Assembly: GCA_903845115.1 (NCBI GenBank)
Contig: CAIMWE010000022.1
Location: 62,001 to 126,000, forward strand
DNA: 64,000 nucleotides
From: an uncultured Acidobacteriota bacterium
GTDB taxonomy: Bacteria; Acidobacteriota; Thermoanaerobaculia; UBA5066
Direction of reading: 5' to 3'
Part shown: positions 45,725 to 55,707 of the stretch, one piece after another
Layout: every line of letters begins with the position of its first letter
Numbering within the stretch: position 1 is the first letter of the stretch
Translations under genes and position numbers: made by a program
Notes under the pieces: model-generated
What the model saw: the letters and a program-made list of their open reading frames with translations, nothing else
Databases searched by the model: none
Told to the model about the DNA's origin: nothing

Positions 45725-46866
45725 CGGCCCTGTTCCTCGCCCGCCGGTACCTCCTCGCTTCCCGCCGGGAGGCGCAGGCCGGAGTCGTGGCGCTGGCCGC
45801 GTTCCTCGGCCTCGCCTTGGGCGTCGCGGCCCTCGTCATCTCGCTGGCGCTTCTCTCCGGTTTCCAGAGCCACATCCGCGGTCGACTGCTGGAGGAGACT
45901 CCCCACCTCCAGATTCTCCCGTCGGGGCGAGGGGACTTCATCCTCGCCGAGGGGATCGGCGAGCGCCTCGGGCGGGTGGCCGGAGTGGCGTCGGTCTCTC
46001 CGGTGGTCCGGGGGAGGCTCTGGATCTCGGTCCGCGGGCAGTCCGTCCCGGCCGAGGCGGTCGGGAGGGAGAACGCGGAAGGGCTCCGTCTCGACCCGCA
46101 GCACGCGAGGACCCTGGGGGCCTACACGGGCGACGAGGTCCTCCTCGTGTCGTCCCGCTCCCGCCTCTCGCCGCTCGGTCCCGTCCCGATCGTCGCGTCG
46201 ATGAGGATCGAGGAGGTCCTCTCCTCTCCGGCCGGCCGGAGGATCCCCGAGGTGGTCCTGCCGATCCGGGAGGCCGGCCGCCTCTTCGCGCTGCCGGCCG
46301 GAGGCGCCAGCGGCTACGAGGTGCGGCTCGCCGACCCCTCCGCCTCCTCCAGGACCGCCGACGCGATCCGGGGTCTCCTGGGCGACGGGGTCCGCGTGCG
46401 GACGTGGGAGGAACTGAACGAGGCCCTCGTGCTCGCCCTTCGCCTCGAGAGGATCGTCCTGTTCGCGACGGTTTCCCTGATCGTCATCGTCGCCGGCCTC
46501 AATCTCGCCGCCACCGCGGCCGTCCTCGCGGCCACGCGGACGGGCGATGCCGCCGTCCTCTCGGTTCTCGGCGCCACTCCGGCGCAGGTCTCCTCGGTCT
46601 TCCTCGCGGCCGGCGGCCTGGTCGGGGCGGCCGGGACCGGGGCCGGCCTCTTTCTCGGGGCGTCGATCGCCGCCCTCCTCGACCGGACCGGAGCCATTCC
46701 CCTTCCCGAGCGGCTCTTCGCCCTCAGCCACGTCCCGTTCCGGCTCGACCCGGTCGACCTCGGAGCCGTCGCCCTCCTCTCTCTCGCCTGGTCGGTGGCG
46801 GTCTCGTGGGGTCCGGCGCGGACCGCGGCGAGAGGAAACGTGGCCGAGGTCTTGCGTGGAGCGTGA
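45721..46866 (+). CDS. lolC: Lipoprotein-releasing (LolC/LolE-type) ABC permease, apparent CTG start
   Basis: 381 residues. TALFLARRYLLASRREAQAG at the N terminus is the LolC/E pattern just before TM1 (VVALAAFLGLALGVAALVISLALLSGF). A periplasmic domain follows to about 270, then three TMs (RIVLFATVSLIVIVAGLNLAATA, VFLAAGGLVGAAGTGAGLFLG, LGAVALLSLAWSVAVSWGPA). It extracts outer-membrane lipoproteins from the inner membrane with LolD. No ATG, GTG or TTG lies in frame near the family N terminus. CTG at 45721 overlaps the lysS stop as CTGA, imitating the ATGA/GTGA overlaps seen elsewhere, and GAAGGGG lies upstream. A sequencing error is the alternative. Only one such permease gene is present, so it may act as a homodimer. 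Confidence 0.82.
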
Positions 46867-46867
46867 G

Positions 46868-47626
46868 GTGCCGGCCACTCAGGCGCTCCTCTCGGCCCGC
46901 GGGGTCTCCCGGGGATTCGGGGAAGGAGCGACACGCGTCGAGGTTCTCTGCGGCATTTCCCTCGAGGTCCTCCCCGGAGACCTGCTGTCGATCGTCGGCC
47001 CTTCCGGCTCGGGGAAGTCGACGCTCCTCCACCTCTTCGCCGGCCTCGACGACCCGGACGCCGGCGAGGTCCACGTTCAGGGAGTCTCGTGGAAGTCGCT
47101 CTCCCCGGAAGAGAGGGCGCGGCGCCGGGGGGCCGCGATCGGTTTCGTCTTCCAGTTCCACCACCTCCTCCCCGAGCTGACCGCCGAGGAGAACGTGGCG
47201 CTGCCGCTCCTCCTGGCGGGAACGGGGGAGGCCGAGGCTCGCCGGACCGCCCGGGAATGCCTCGAGAGGGTCGACCTGCTCCAGCGGGCGGCGTCCTTCC
47301 CGCGGACCCTGTCGGGGGGGGAGCGCCAGCGGGTGGCGATCGCCAGGGCCGTCATCCGGCGCCCGAGGATCCTCCTCTGCGACGAGCCGACGGGGAGCCT
47401 GGACCCGGCACATGCGGCGGCGGTCTTCGAGATCCTGACGGGCGTCGCGCGGGAACGCGCGGGCGCAGCCGTGATCGTCACCCACGACCGGGAGTGGGCG
47501 AAGCGCTGTGCTACGATGAAAACACTGACGGCAAGCGGCTTGATCGCCGTCGAAGATTCCCGTCTCCCCGAGTCCGCAGAGGGGGGCGTCGTACCTGGAG
47601 GGGCGGCCGGAATTCCGGAACACTGA
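46868..47626 (+). CDS. lolD: Lipoprotein-releasing ABC ATPase LolD
   Basis: 252 residues. Walker A GPSGSGKST, Q-loop FVFQFHHLLPELTAEENV (the LolD-type Q-loop), signature LSGGERQRVAIARA, Walker B LLCDEPTGSLDPAH, H-loop THD. GTG 46868 is chosen with GGAGCGTGAG before it; GTG 46856 is an in-frame alternative. The protein has ~25 extra C-terminal residues (LTASGLIAVEDSRLPES...) beyond the family end. Its stop overlaps the clpC start by one base. Confidence 0.9.
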   Translation: MPATQALLSARGVSRGFGEGATRVEVLCGISLEVLPGDLLSIVGPSGSGKSTLLHLFAGLDDPDAGEVHVQGVSWKSLSPEERARRRGAAIGFVFQFHHLLPELTAEENVALPLLLAGTGEAEARRTARECLERVDLLQRAASFPRTLSGGERQRVAIARAVIRRPRILLCDEPTGSLDPAHAAAVFEILTGVARERAGAAVIVTHDREWAKRCATMKTLTASGLIAVEDSRLPESAEGGVVPGGAAGIPEH

Positions 47627-50052
47627 TGTTCGAGAAGTACAACGAAAAAGCCCGACGGGCACTTTTTTTTGCCCGCTACGAGGCGTCGAAGCTCGGCTCG
47701 AAGGTCATCGAGTCCGAGCACGTCCTCCTGGGAGTCCTCCGGGAAGGGGAGGAGATCATCAAGGAGATCTTCACCCGCTTCAACGTGAAGGCGGACAACG
47801 TCCGGCGGGAGATCGAGGGGGACCGGATCTTCGTCGAGCGCGTCTCCTCGACCCAGGAGCTCCCGCTGTCCGAGGAGTCGAAGAAGATCCTCGCCTACGC
47901 CTCGCACGAGGCGGAGTCGATGATGCACCCCTACGTCGGGACGGAGCACCTCCTCATCGGCATCCTCCGGGTAGAGGGGTCGGTGGCGGCGCGCATCCTC
48001 ACGGCGAGCGGGTTCAACCTCTACGGGGTCCGCGAGGAGACGATCGGGCTGATCAAGGAGCGCGAGGCGTCGAAGCAGAAGAAGGAGCTCCCTTTCCTCG
48101 CGGAGTACGCGAGGGACCTGACCGCGCTGGCCCAGCAGGGCTCCTTCGACCCCCTGATCGGCCGGGACGAGGAGGTCGAGCGGATCGTCCAGATCCTCTC
48201 CCGCAGGACGAAGAACAACCCCATCCTCCTCGGCGAGCCCGGGGTCGGCAAGACCGCGATCGTCGAGGGGCTGGCCCAGCGGATCGTGGAGGGGGCGGTT
48301 CCTCTCTTCCTCGCCCAGCGGAAGATCCTGGCGCTGGACCTGTCGCTGATCGTGGCCGGCACGAAGTACCGGGGCCAGTTCGAGGAGCGGCTGAAGGGGA
48401 TCCTCAAGGAGCTCAGGGAGAACCAGGACCTCATCGTCTTCATCGACGAGCTGCACTCGCTGATCGGGGCCGGCTCGGCCGAGGGATCCCTCGACGCCGC
48501 CAACATCCTCAAGCCGGCGCTCTCGCGCGGGGAGATCTCGTGCATCGGGGCGACGACCCTGAAGGAGTACCGCAAGTACATCGAGAAGGACCGCTCCCTC
48601 CTGCGGCGGTTCCAGGCGATCACGGTCGCCCCTCCGGACGAGGAGGAGACTCTCCGGATCCTCGAAGGGGTCCAGGAGCGCTACGAGAAGTTCCACCGCG
48701 TCCGCTACACGCGAGAGGCGGTCAAGACGGCGGTCTACCAGGCTAGCCGCTACATCCCCGACCGGTTCTTCCCGGACAAGGCGATCGATCTCCTCGACGA
48801 GGCCGGGGCGAAGGTCAAGCTCCGGATGACCGCCGACACCCAGGCGCTCCGGCGCCTGGAGAACGACGTGAAGCAGGTCGTCAAGGAGATGAAGAAGGCG
48901 ATCTCGGAGAAGGACTTCGAGCGCGCTGTCTTCCTTCGCGAACGGGAGATCGAGATCAAGGACGAGATCGAGAGGACGAAGACCGTGGCGTCGGCGGAGA
49001 CCTCCTTCGTGGAGGTCGAGCGGCGCGACATCGAGGAGATCATCTCCAGCTGGACCGGAATCCCGGTCACGTCCCTCCAGATGGAGGAGGCCGACAAGCT
49101 CCTCCACATGGAGGACACCCTCAAGAAGCGGGTGATCGGGCAGGACCGGGCGATCGAGGCGATCAGCAGGGCCATCCGACGCTCGAGGCTCGGCGTGAAG
49201 AACCCGAACCGTCCGGTGGGGTCGTTCATCTTTCTCGGTCCGTCCGGGGTCGGGAAGACCGAGGTCGCGCGCCGGCTGGCGGAGTTCCTCTTCGACAACC
49301 CGAAGGCGATGGTCCGGTTCGACATGTCGGAGTTCATGGAGAAGCACTCGGTCTCCAAGCTGATCGGGTCCCCCCCGGGGTACGTGGGCCACGACGAGGG
49401 GGGGCAGCTGACGGAGCGGATCCGGCGGAACCCCTACTCGCTGCTCCTGCTGGACGAGATCGAGAAGGCGCACCCGGACATCTCGAACCTCCTCCTCCAG
49501 ATCCTGGAGGACGGCCAGCTCACCGACGCCTACGGGAACGTCGTCGACTTCAAGAACACCCTGATCATCATGACGTCGAACATCGGGACGAAGTTCCTGG
49601 TGAACCAGACCCGGGTCGGCTTCGGCGACGCGAAGAACGCCCCGGCGGCCCGCGAGGTGGAGGAGATGGTCCTCAAGGAGCTCCGGCGGGAGTTCTCGCC
49701 CGAGTTCACGAACCGGATCGACGACGTCATCGTCTTCAACGCCCTCGGCGTCGAGGAGCTGCGCGGAATCTGCCGGCTCCTCCTGGACGACGTCGCTGCG
49801 ACCCTGAAGCACCGGGGACTCCTGCTCGACGCGGACGACAAGGCCATCGACTGGCTGCTCGCGACGGCAGGGAACGACGCCCACTCGGGGGCGCGTCCTC
49901 TCCGGCGAACGATCCAGCGCTGGGTGGAGGATTCCGTCTCCGAGCTGCTCATCACCTCGCGGGAACCCCTCGAGCAGCTGGACGTGACGGTCGTGGACGG
50001 CCAGCTGCGCGTCGTCGCGCGCTCCGCCGAGCCCGTCGGACCGGAGCGGTGA
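47626..50052 (+). CDS. clpC: ATP-dependent Clp protease ATPase subunit ClpC
   Basis: An 808-residue Hsp100 unfoldase feeding substrates to ClpP. The N-terminal double Clp_N repeat starts FEKYNEKARRALFFARYEA and has HVLLGVLREGE and HLLIGILRVEG. D1 has GEPGVGKTAI, FIDELHS and GATTLKEYR. A UVR/middle segment EKDFERAVFLREREIEIKDE marks ClpC rather than ClpA. D2 has GPSGVGKTEVAR, LLLDEIEKAHPD and GARPLRRTIQRWVED. ATG start in TGATG overlap with lolD. No mcsA/mcsB/ctsR genes accompany it. Confidence 0.94.
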   Translation: MFEKYNEKARRALFFARYEASKLGSKVIESEHVLLGVLREGEEIIKEIFTRFNVKADNVRREIEGDRIFVERVSSTQELPLSEESKKILAYASHEAESMMHPYVGTEHLLIGILRVEGSVAARILTASGFNLYGVREETIGLIKEREASKQKKELPFLAEYARDLTALAQQGSFDPLIGRDEEVERIVQILSRRTKNNPILLGEPGVGKTAIVEGLAQRIVEGAVPLFLAQRKILALDLSLIVAGTKYRGQFEERLKGILKELRENQDLIVFIDELHSLIGAGSAEGSLDAANILKPALSRGEISCIGATTLKEYRKYIEKDRSLLRRFQAITVAPPDEEETLRILEGVQERYEKFHRVRYTREAVKTAVYQASRYIPDRFFPDKAIDLLDEAGAKVKLRMTADTQALRRLENDVKQVVKEMKKAISEKDFERAVFLREREIEIKDEIERTKTVASAETSFVEVERRDIEEIISSWTGIPVTSLQMEEADKLLHMEDTLKKRVIGQDRAIEAISRAIRRSRLGVKNPNRPVGSFIFLGPSGVGKTEVARRLAEFLFDNPKAMVRFDMSEFMEKHSVSKLIGSPPGYVGHDEGGQLTERIRRNPYSLLLLDEIEKAHPDISNLLLQILEDGQLTDAYGNVVDFKNTLIIMTSNIGTKFLVNQTRVGFGDAKNAPAAREVEEMVLKELRREFSPEFTNRIDDVIVFNALGVEELRGICRLLLDDVAATLKHRGLLLDADDKAIDWLLATAGNDAHSGARPLRRTIQRWVEDSVSELLITSREPLEQLDVTVVDGQLRVVARSAEPVGPER

Positions 50053-50058
50053 GCTGAC

Positions 50059-52584
50059 GTGACGAGAGGAACCGACGCCGGGTCGCCGGCGCGCGAGGGG
50101 TGGGTGCGGCCTGTGTCGAAGCTCCCGTTGATTCTCCTCCTGGCCGCCGCGCTCTCGGGAGCGAAGCTCCTCGCGCAGGCTCTTCCTTCCACGACGGCCG
50201 AGAAGCCGAAGGAAGGCTCGGCGTTCCAGGGGACCTTCCCGAAACCGGTCCTCGAGGCGGAAAGGGCGCCCGCCGAGAAGATCGTGGAGATCGCCGTGCG
50301 GGGAGGGAAGCTCGTCGGCCCCGACACGATCTCGTTCTACCTCGGCGTGAAGGTAGGCGACGTCTACGACGCGGAGACCCTCCGCAAGGGGTTCACCAAG
50401 CTGTGGGACTCGGGCCTCTTCGAGGACCTCCTGCTGGAGAAGGAAGAGGTCCCGGGCGGCGTCAAGCTGGTCGCGGCCGTCGTCGAGCGGCCGAAGGTCG
50501 GCGACCTCGATTTCCGGGGAAACAAGAAGCTGACGACCTCCCAGCTCAAGGACAAACTCAAGGAAGGGAAGGCCGAGATCAAGGTCGGCGGCCCCCTGTC
50601 GCTCCGGGACGTCTCGAAGGCGAAAGCCGCCCTCCTGGACTCCTACCGCGCCGACGGGTTCCGGTCGGCCGCGGTCGACACCACGGTGGAGACGATCAAC
50701 GACAAGGAGAGTCGCGTCGTCTTCCTCATCGACGAGGGCGACAAGGTCAAGATCGAGGCGATCCGCTTCACCGGGAACAGGGTCGTCGGCGAGACGCGTC
50801 TCCGGTACGCGATGAAGAAGACCCGCCAGACGCACTGGTGGTACTTCTGGGACTCCAAGGACGTCTACAGCCAGGCCTCCTACGAGGAGGACGTCGAGTC
50901 GATCCGGAAGGTGTACCAGGACCTCGGCTACAAGGACGTGGTCGTGAAGGACCCGGCGATCGACACGTTCGTCGTCAACCCCAAGGAGAAGCGGGCGGAC
51001 AAGATCTCGCGCCGCGCCCGCATCACGATCCCGATCGTGGAGGGGGAGCGGTTCTACTTCGGGGAGATGAAGGTCGAGGGCGCGAGCCAGTTCGACGACA
51101 GGCTCCTCTCGAAGATCTTCGCCTTCGTGCCCGGCGCGCCGCTCAAGCGGGCGGTGATCGTGGACGGGATGAAGGCCATCGACTCTCTCTACCGGGAACG
51201 CGGGTACATCTACGTCTACATGAACCCGGAATACACCGAGAAGCCGGGCAAGAGAGTCGACGTGACGGTCAAGCTGACCGAGGGGGACCAGTACCGGCTC
51301 GGACGCATCGAGTTCACGGGCAACAAGTCGACCCGCGACAAGGTCCTCCGCCGCGAGCTGCTGGTGCGCGAGGGGGACATCCTGGACATGGAGTCCTTCA
51401 AGAAGGGCCTCCTGAAGCTCTCGCAGCTCGGGTACTTCAAGGTCGAGGAAGACCCCGAGTTCCGCGTCAACCCGGAGAAGAAGGCCGTGGACGTCACGGT
51501 GAAGGGGACCGAGACCAACCGGAACGAGATCCAGTTCGGCGCCGGGTACTCCCAGCTCGACGGACTCTTCGGCCAGTTCCAGTTCTCGACCCGGAACTTC
51601 CTGGGGCGGGGCGACACCGTCGGGTTCCAGCTCCAGCGCGGCAACCGGACGAACTTCTTCGACATCTCGTTCTCGGAGCCCTGGTTCCTGGACCAGAAGA
51701 TGTCGGTCGGCGCGTCGATCTTCAACCGGTCCCTGACCTACCTCGACGTGGACCAGTCCACGAAGGGCCTCAACGTCTCCTGGGGCGTCGGCCTGGGTCT
51801 CTGGGACACGCTGTCGATCTTCTACGGCTTCACCGACACCCACAGCAAGTACCAGGTCTACCCTCCCCCCGGCCCTCCCGGCTCGGGAATACCGCCCCCT
51901 GCGTACGCCGACTACGTCGGGCAGATCTCGTCCATCACGCCCGGCTACAGGTACGACAGCCGGAACGACCCGTTCGACCCGAGCCGCGGCAAGAAGTTCG
52001 GCTTTGCGGTCACCGTGGCCGGGGGCCTGCTCGGCGGCGATTACGACTACATCAAGACGAACGCCAGCGGGACGCTCTACGTCCCGACCACGAAGTCGAC
52101 GAACTTCGCGTTCAACCTCGAGGGCGGAATGATCCGGCCGTACGGCGGCTCGGGCATCCCGATCTTCGAGCGCTACCGGATCGGCGGCGACCGGTCCGTC
52201 AGGGCCTTCCAGCAGGGGACCATCTTCCCGATCGACGACCAGAACCACGCCTACTTCGACAGCAACGGGGCCCTCCTGGGCGGGGACAAGTTCCTCGTCT
52301 TCAACGCGGAATGGGTCGTCTCCTTCGGCGGGCCGATCAAGATCGCGGCGTTCTTCGACGCCGGGAACGCCTGGATCGAGGGGCAGAGCGTCAACGTCCT
52401 GAAGATGCGGTCCTCGACCGGGCTCGAGCTCCGAATTTTCCTGCCGATCTTCCAGGCTCCCCTCCGCTTCATCTACGGCCTAAACCTCGACCCGAAGATC
52501 ATCCTGGACAAGGACGGTTTCCCGCTCGCGAACGGCCAGGAGAAGCGGACCGATTTCCAGTTCTCCATCGGGACGACGTTCTGA
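50059..52584 (+). CDS. bamA: Outer-membrane protein assembly factor BamA
   Basis: Up to 841 residues. After a signal peptide (LPLILLLAAALSGAKLLAQ) come about five POTRA repeats (for example KIVEIAVRGGKLV, VGDLDFRGNKKLTTSQLK, KIEAIRFTGNRVVGETRLRY, YRLGRIEFTGNKSTRDKVLR), then a C-terminal Omp85 barrel from about 520. The loop-6 motif is VRAF instead of the usual VRGF. The last residue is Phe, the beta-signal. It inserts barrel proteins in the outer membrane. GTG 50059 is used; GTG 50104, preceded by GAGGGG, would give a more normal signal peptide and may be the real start. Heads the skp-lpxD-fabZ-lpxA run. Confidence 0.93.
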   Translation: MTRGTDAGSPAREGWVRPVSKLPLILLLAAALSGAKLLAQALPSTTAEKPKEGSAFQGTFPKPVLEAERAPAEKIVEIAVRGGKLVGPDTISFYLGVKVGDVYDAETLRKGFTKLWDSGLFEDLLLEKEEVPGGVKLVAAVVERPKVGDLDFRGNKKLTTSQLKDKLKEGKAEIKVGGPLSLRDVSKAKAALLDSYRADGFRSAAVDTTVETINDKESRVVFLIDEGDKVKIEAIRFTGNRVVGETRLRYAMKKTRQTHWWYFWDSKDVYSQASYEEDVESIRKVYQDLGYKDVVVKDPAIDTFVVNPKEKRADKISRRARITIPIVEGERFYFGEMKVEGASQFDDRLLSKIFAFVPGAPLKRAVIVDGMKAIDSLYRERGYIYVYMNPEYTEKPGKRVDVTVKLTEGDQYRLGRIEFTGNKSTRDKVLRRELLVREGDILDMESFKKGLLKLSQLGYFKVEEDPEFRVNPEKKAVDVTVKGTETNRNEIQFGAGYSQLDGLFGQFQFSTRNFLGRGDTVGFQLQRGNRTNFFDISFSEPWFLDQKMSVGASIFNRSLTYLDVDQSTKGLNVSWGVGLGLWDTLSIFYGFTDTHSKYQVYPPPGPPGSGIPPPAYADYVGQISSITPGYRYDSRNDPFDPSRGKKFGFAVTVAGGLLGGDYDYIKTNASGTLYVPTTKSTNFAFNLEGGMIRPYGGSGIPIFERYRIGGDRSVRAFQQGTIFPIDDQNHAYFDSNGALLGGDKFLVFNAEWVVSFGGPIKIAAFFDAGNAWIEGQSVNVLKMRSSTGLELRIFLPIFQAPLRFIYGLNLDPKIILDKDGFPLANGQEKRTDFQFSIGTTF

Positions 52585-52592
52585 CGCTGCTG

Positions 52593-52615
52593 CCGGATCT
52601 GGATGGTCGATCCGG
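52593..52615 (+). terminator. Hairpin after bamA
   Basis: CCGGATC (52593-52599) pairs with GATCCGG (52609-52615). A TTAAAC patch and C-rich run follow at about 52624, so part of skp transcription may start anew here. Confidence 0.35.
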
Positions 52616-52700
52616 GCCGATTCGGTTAAACTCCGCCCCCGATTGCAAGCGGTCCCGGCTGGGGCCATTCTCGTGAATTGACCGAAAGGAGATCCAGGTG

Positions 52701-53300
52701 ATGAAGAGAATCTTGTCCGTGGGGGCCTTCGTCGCGACGACCGCCCTTCTGGTGGCCGGCCCGGCCTCCGCCCAGAGCGTCACGACCACCAAGATCGGCG
52801 TGCTCGAGGTCCAGCGCGTCGTGGCCGAGTCGGCCGTGGGGAAGGAAAGCCTCGCGCGGGTCCAGAAGGTCCAGGGCCAGAAGCAGGAAGACCTCGCGAA
52901 ACGCCAGAACGAGCTGCGGGACCTGGAAAAGAAGATCCAGGACCAGAGCAAGTCGTTGTCGGAAGAGGCTCTCGACAAGCTGCAGAAGGACTACCAGGCC
53001 AAGGCGCTGGAATTCAAGCGGTCCCAGGACGACGCCCAGCGGGAGCTCGAGGAGCTGCAGCGCAAGGAGCTCGGCGAGCTCGAGAAGAAGGTCATGCCGG
53101 TCATCGACGCGGTGGCCAGGGAGCACGGCTACCAGCTGGTCTTCAACAAGTTCCAGAGCGGCCTCCTCTTCGCGGACACCACGACCGACCTCACCGACGC
53201 GGTGATCACGAAGTTCAACTCGCAGATCGCGGCGGCTCCGAAGGCGGATGCGAAGCCTCCGGCCAAGCCCGCGCCGGCCGCTCCTCCGAAGAAGAACTAG
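52701..53300 (+). CDS. skp: Periplasmic chaperone Skp/OmpH-like
   Basis: 199 residues. Signal peptide (ILSVGAFVATTALLVAGPASAQ), KIGVLEVQRVVAES at the start of the mature chain, a ~90-residue charged coiled-coil arm (QKQEDLAKRQNELRDLEKKI...), and the returning strand GYQLVFNKFQSGLLFADTTTDLTDAVI. A Pro/Ala/Lys tail ends the protein. It holds unfolded barrel proteins for BamA. ATG 52701 is chosen with AAAGGAGA upstream; an adjacent GTG at 52698 is equally possible. Confidence 0.9.
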   Translation: MKRILSVGAFVATTALLVAGPASAQSVTTTKIGVLEVQRVVAESAVGKESLARVQKVQGQKQEDLAKRQNELRDLEKKIQDQSKSLSEEALDKLQKDYQAKALEFKRSQDDAQRELEELQRKELGELEKKVMPVIDAVAREHGYQLVFNKFQSGLLFADTTTDLTDAVITKFNSQIAAAPKADAKPPAKPAPAAPPKKN

Positions 53301-53319
53301 GCCGAGGGCCGCGACGTTC

Positions 53320-54366
53320 GTGCGGCCGGAGCAGAAGGGGATCCTCACCGCGACCGAGCTGGCCGGGCTCTGCTCAGGCCGGCTCGTCGGGGACGGCTCC
53401 CGGGTGGTCAGCGCGGTCCGGTCGGTCGACCTCGCGGACGACGGGGACCTCGCCTTCGTCTCCGACCGGAAGGCGGAAAGGGGAGCCGTCTCGTCCCGGG
53501 CCGGCGTCCTGCTGGCCCGGTCGGCAGCGCCGTTCCCTGACCGGACCGTCATCGAGGTGCCCGATCCTGCGCTGGCCCTGATCCCCATCCTCGAGGCGCT
53601 CGTCCCGAGGAGGAGAGCCCGCGCGGGAGTCCACCCGACCGCGGTCGTGGAGTCCGGGGCCAGCGTCGATCCGACGGCGGAGGTCGGCCCGTACGCGGTG
53701 CTCGAGGCGGGGAGCCGCGTGGGGGCCGGGGCGATCCTCGGGTCCCACGTGGCCGTCGGCCGCGGCGCAGAAATCGGCGAGGGGGTCTGGCTCCACCCGC
53801 ACGTCGTGGTCTACGACGGCGTGCGGATCGGCCCGCGATCGGAGGTCCACTCCGGCACGGTGCTGGGGGCCGACGGATTCGGGTACGCGCCGTCACCGAC
53901 GGGCATCCGGAAGATCCCCCAGGTCGGCACCGTCGAGATCGGAGCCGACGTGGAGATCGGGGCGAACTCGTGCGTCGACCGGGCCTCCCTGGAGGTGACC
54001 CGGATCGGGGATGGGACGAAGGTCGACGACCTCGTGATGGTGGGCCACAACTGCGTCGTGGGGCGCCACGGCTTCATCTGCGCCCAGGTGGGCCTCGCGG
54101 GCTCCACCGTGGTGGGGGACGGCGTGATCCTCGGGGGCCAGGCCGGCGCGGCCGGCCACCTCAGGATCGGGAACGGCGTCAAGGTCGGGGCGCAGTCGGG
54201 AGTCAACGTCGACGTCCCGGACGGCGAGAACATCAACGGATCGCCTCACCTACCCTATCGGGAGTCGATGAAATGCCTGGTCGAGCTCCGGCGCCTTCCC
54301 GAGACGGCCCGGCTGGTCCGGGAGCTGGCGGGGGCCGCCGGCAGACAGGGGGAGGACAAGGCATGA
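53320..54366 (+). CDS. lpxD: UDP-3-O-acylglucosamine N-acyltransferase
   Basis: 348 residues, third step of lipid A synthesis. N-terminal uridine-binding domain ([27 protein letters not shown]), then left-handed beta-helix hexapeptide repeats ([28 protein letters not shown]...). [13 protein letters not shown] and [29 protein letters not shown] hold the catalytic His. C-terminal helices follow [18 protein letters not shown] start with GAGGG upstream. The stop overlaps fabZ (ATGA). Confidence 0.94.
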   Translation: MRPEQKGILTATELAGLCSGRLVGDGSRVVSAVRSVDLADDGDLAFVSDRKAERGAVSSRAGVLLARSAAPFPDRTVIEVPDPALALIPILEALVPRRRARAGVHPTAVVESGASVDPTAEVGPYAVLEAGSRVGAGAILGSHVAVGRGAEIGEGVWLHPHVVVYDGVRIGPRSEVHSGTVLGADGFGYAPSPTGIRKIPQVGTVEIGADVEIGANSCVDRASLEVTRIGDGTKVDDLVMVGHNCVVGRHGFICAQVGLAGSTVVGDGVILGGQAGAAGHLRIGNGVKVGAQSGVNVDVPDGENINGSPHLPYRESMKCLVELRRLPETARLVRELAGAAGRQGEDKA

Positions 54367-54860
54367 GCAAAGAGCCGGCAGGCGGACCCGCCACGCGTCG
54401 AGTGAAGCCCGGGCCCCTGGGGATCCGGGAGATCCAGAGGCTCCTCCCCCACCGGTACCCGTTCCTGCTCGTGGACCGGATCATCGAGATGGAGATCGGG
54501 AAGCGGATCGTCGGCATCAAGAACGTGACGGTCAACGAGGAGTTCTTCAACGGCCACTTCCCGGGCCACCCGGTCATGCCCGGGGTCCTGATCATCGAGG
54601 CGATGGCCCAGGTCGGGGGCTGCCTGGTGCTCGCCAGCCTGGAGAACCCGGCGGGAAAGCTCGTCTACATGGCGGGCATCGACCGGGCCCGGTTCCGGAG
54701 GCCGGTCGTCCCCGGGGACCAGCTCGTCATGACCGCCGAGCTGGTGATGGTCCGCTCGAAGCTGGTCAAGGCCCGTTGCGAGGCCCGCGTCGACGGTCAG
54801 CTCGCCGCCGAGGCCGACGTGATGAGCATCTTCGTGGATCGCTCCGAGGAGGAGAAGTGA
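54363..54860 (+). CDS. fabZ: (3R)-hydroxyacyl-ACP dehydratase FabZ
   Basis: 165 residues, hotdog fold. [17 protein letters not shown], then catalytic [21 protein letters not shown] (His and Glu). It dehydrates 3-hydroxyacyl-ACP in fatty acid synthesis and competes with LpxA/LpxD for the same acyl-ACP pool, which explains its place between them. Start overlaps lpxD, stop overlaps lpxA (TGATG). Confidence 0.95.
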   Translation: MSKEPAGGPATRRVKPGPLGIREIQRLLPHRYPFLLVDRIIEMEIGKRIVGIKNVTVNEEFFNGHFPGHPVMPGVLIIEAMAQVGGCLVLASLENPAGKLVYMAGIDRARFRRPVVPGDQLVMTAELVMVRSKLVKARCEARVDGQLAAEADVMSIFVDRSEEEK

Positions 54861-55639
54861 TGTCCGTCCACCCCACGGCCATCGTCGACCCTACCGCTTC
54901 CCTGGCGGCGTCGGTCGAGGTGGGGCCGTACGCCATCGTCGGCGCGCACGTTTCCATCGGCGCCCGCACCACGGTCGGCGCCAACGCGATCGTCCAGGGA
55001 CCGGCGACGTTCGGAGAGGACAACACGATCCACCCTCACGCGGCGCTGGGCGGGCCTCCCCAGGACCTCAAGTACAAGGGGGAGCCGACGGAGCTGGTCG
55101 TGGGGAACCGGAACGTGTTCCGCGAGTTCATGACCGCCCACCGGGGCACGATGGGCGGGCACAAGAGGACGGTCATCGGGGACGACAACTTCTTCATGGC
55201 CTACTCGCACGTGGCCCACGACTGCGTCGTCGGAAACCGGACGGTCTTCGCGAACGGCGCGTCGCTGGCGGGGCACTGCTCGGTCGAGGACGACGTCATC
55301 CTCGGGGGCTACGTCGTCGTCAGGCAGTTCCTGACCATAGGCCGGCACGCCTACGTCGGCGGCTTCACGCCCGTGAACCGGAACGTGCTTCCCTTCGTCT
55401 GGACGTCCTCCGAGCGTGAGACCAAGGCCTGGAAGGTGAACGCGGTCGGCCTCTCCCGGAAGGGCTTCTCTCCCGAGGCGGTCGCCGCCCTCCAGAAGGC
55501 CTACCGCGCGATGCACAGGTACCGCCACGACAGGGCGGCGATGCTCGCCGCTCTCGACGAGCTGGCGGCGACGTCGCCCGAAGTCCGGTACATGGTCGAC
55601 TTCGTCCGGGCGGCCAAGGAAGGGGTCCACGGGGCCTGA
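54860..55639 (+). CDS. lpxA: UDP-N-acetylglucosamine O-acyltransferase
   Basis: 259 residues, first step of lipid A synthesis. Hexapeptide beta-helix from SVHPTAIVDPTASLAASVEVGPYAIVG, GGPPQDLKYKGEPTEL, FREFMTAHRGT, catalytic SHVAHDCVVG, and a C-terminal helical domain (GFSPEAVAALQKAYRAMH). Ribosome binding GAGGAGAAG lies inside fabZ. Ends the envelope run; a 9-bp hairpin overlaps its stop. Confidence 0.95.
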   Translation: MSVHPTAIVDPTASLAASVEVGPYAIVGAHVSIGARTTVGANAIVQGPATFGEDNTIHPHAALGGPPQDLKYKGEPTELVVGNRNVFREFMTAHRGTMGGHKRTVIGDDNFFMAYSHVAHDCVVGNRTVFANGASLAGHCSVEDDVILGGYVVVRQFLTIGRHAYVGGFTPVNRNVLPFVWTSSERETKAWKVNAVGLSRKGFSPEAVAALQKAYRAMHRYRHDRAAMLAALDELAATSPEVRYMVDFVRAAKEGVHGA

Positions 55640-55667
55640 GAGGCGCGCTGAGACGCTTCGCGCCTCT
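55639..55667 (+). terminator. Hairpin at the end of lpxA
   Basis: AGAGGCGCG (55639-55647) pairs with CGCGCCTCT (55659-55667) around an 11-nt loop, starting on the last base of the lpxA stop. Its right half is the start of the 87-bp repeat unit. Confidence 0.55.
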
Positions 55668-55707
55668 GCCGAGGGCGGCCAACATGGATCGGGAGAACCC
55701 TCGATCG
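55650..55707 (+). repeat. 87-bp repeat copy 1, left part (split by the intron)
   Basis: 58 nt identical to the first 58 nt of the copies at 57828 and 57915. The remaining 29 nt of this copy lie on the other side of the intron at 57799-57827. Confidence 0.92.

Noticed and set aside
47077-52248. 1723-codon minus-strand open frame across clpC and bamA
   Set aside because: Spans two conserved plus-strand genes; composition is that of an antisense GC-rich frame.
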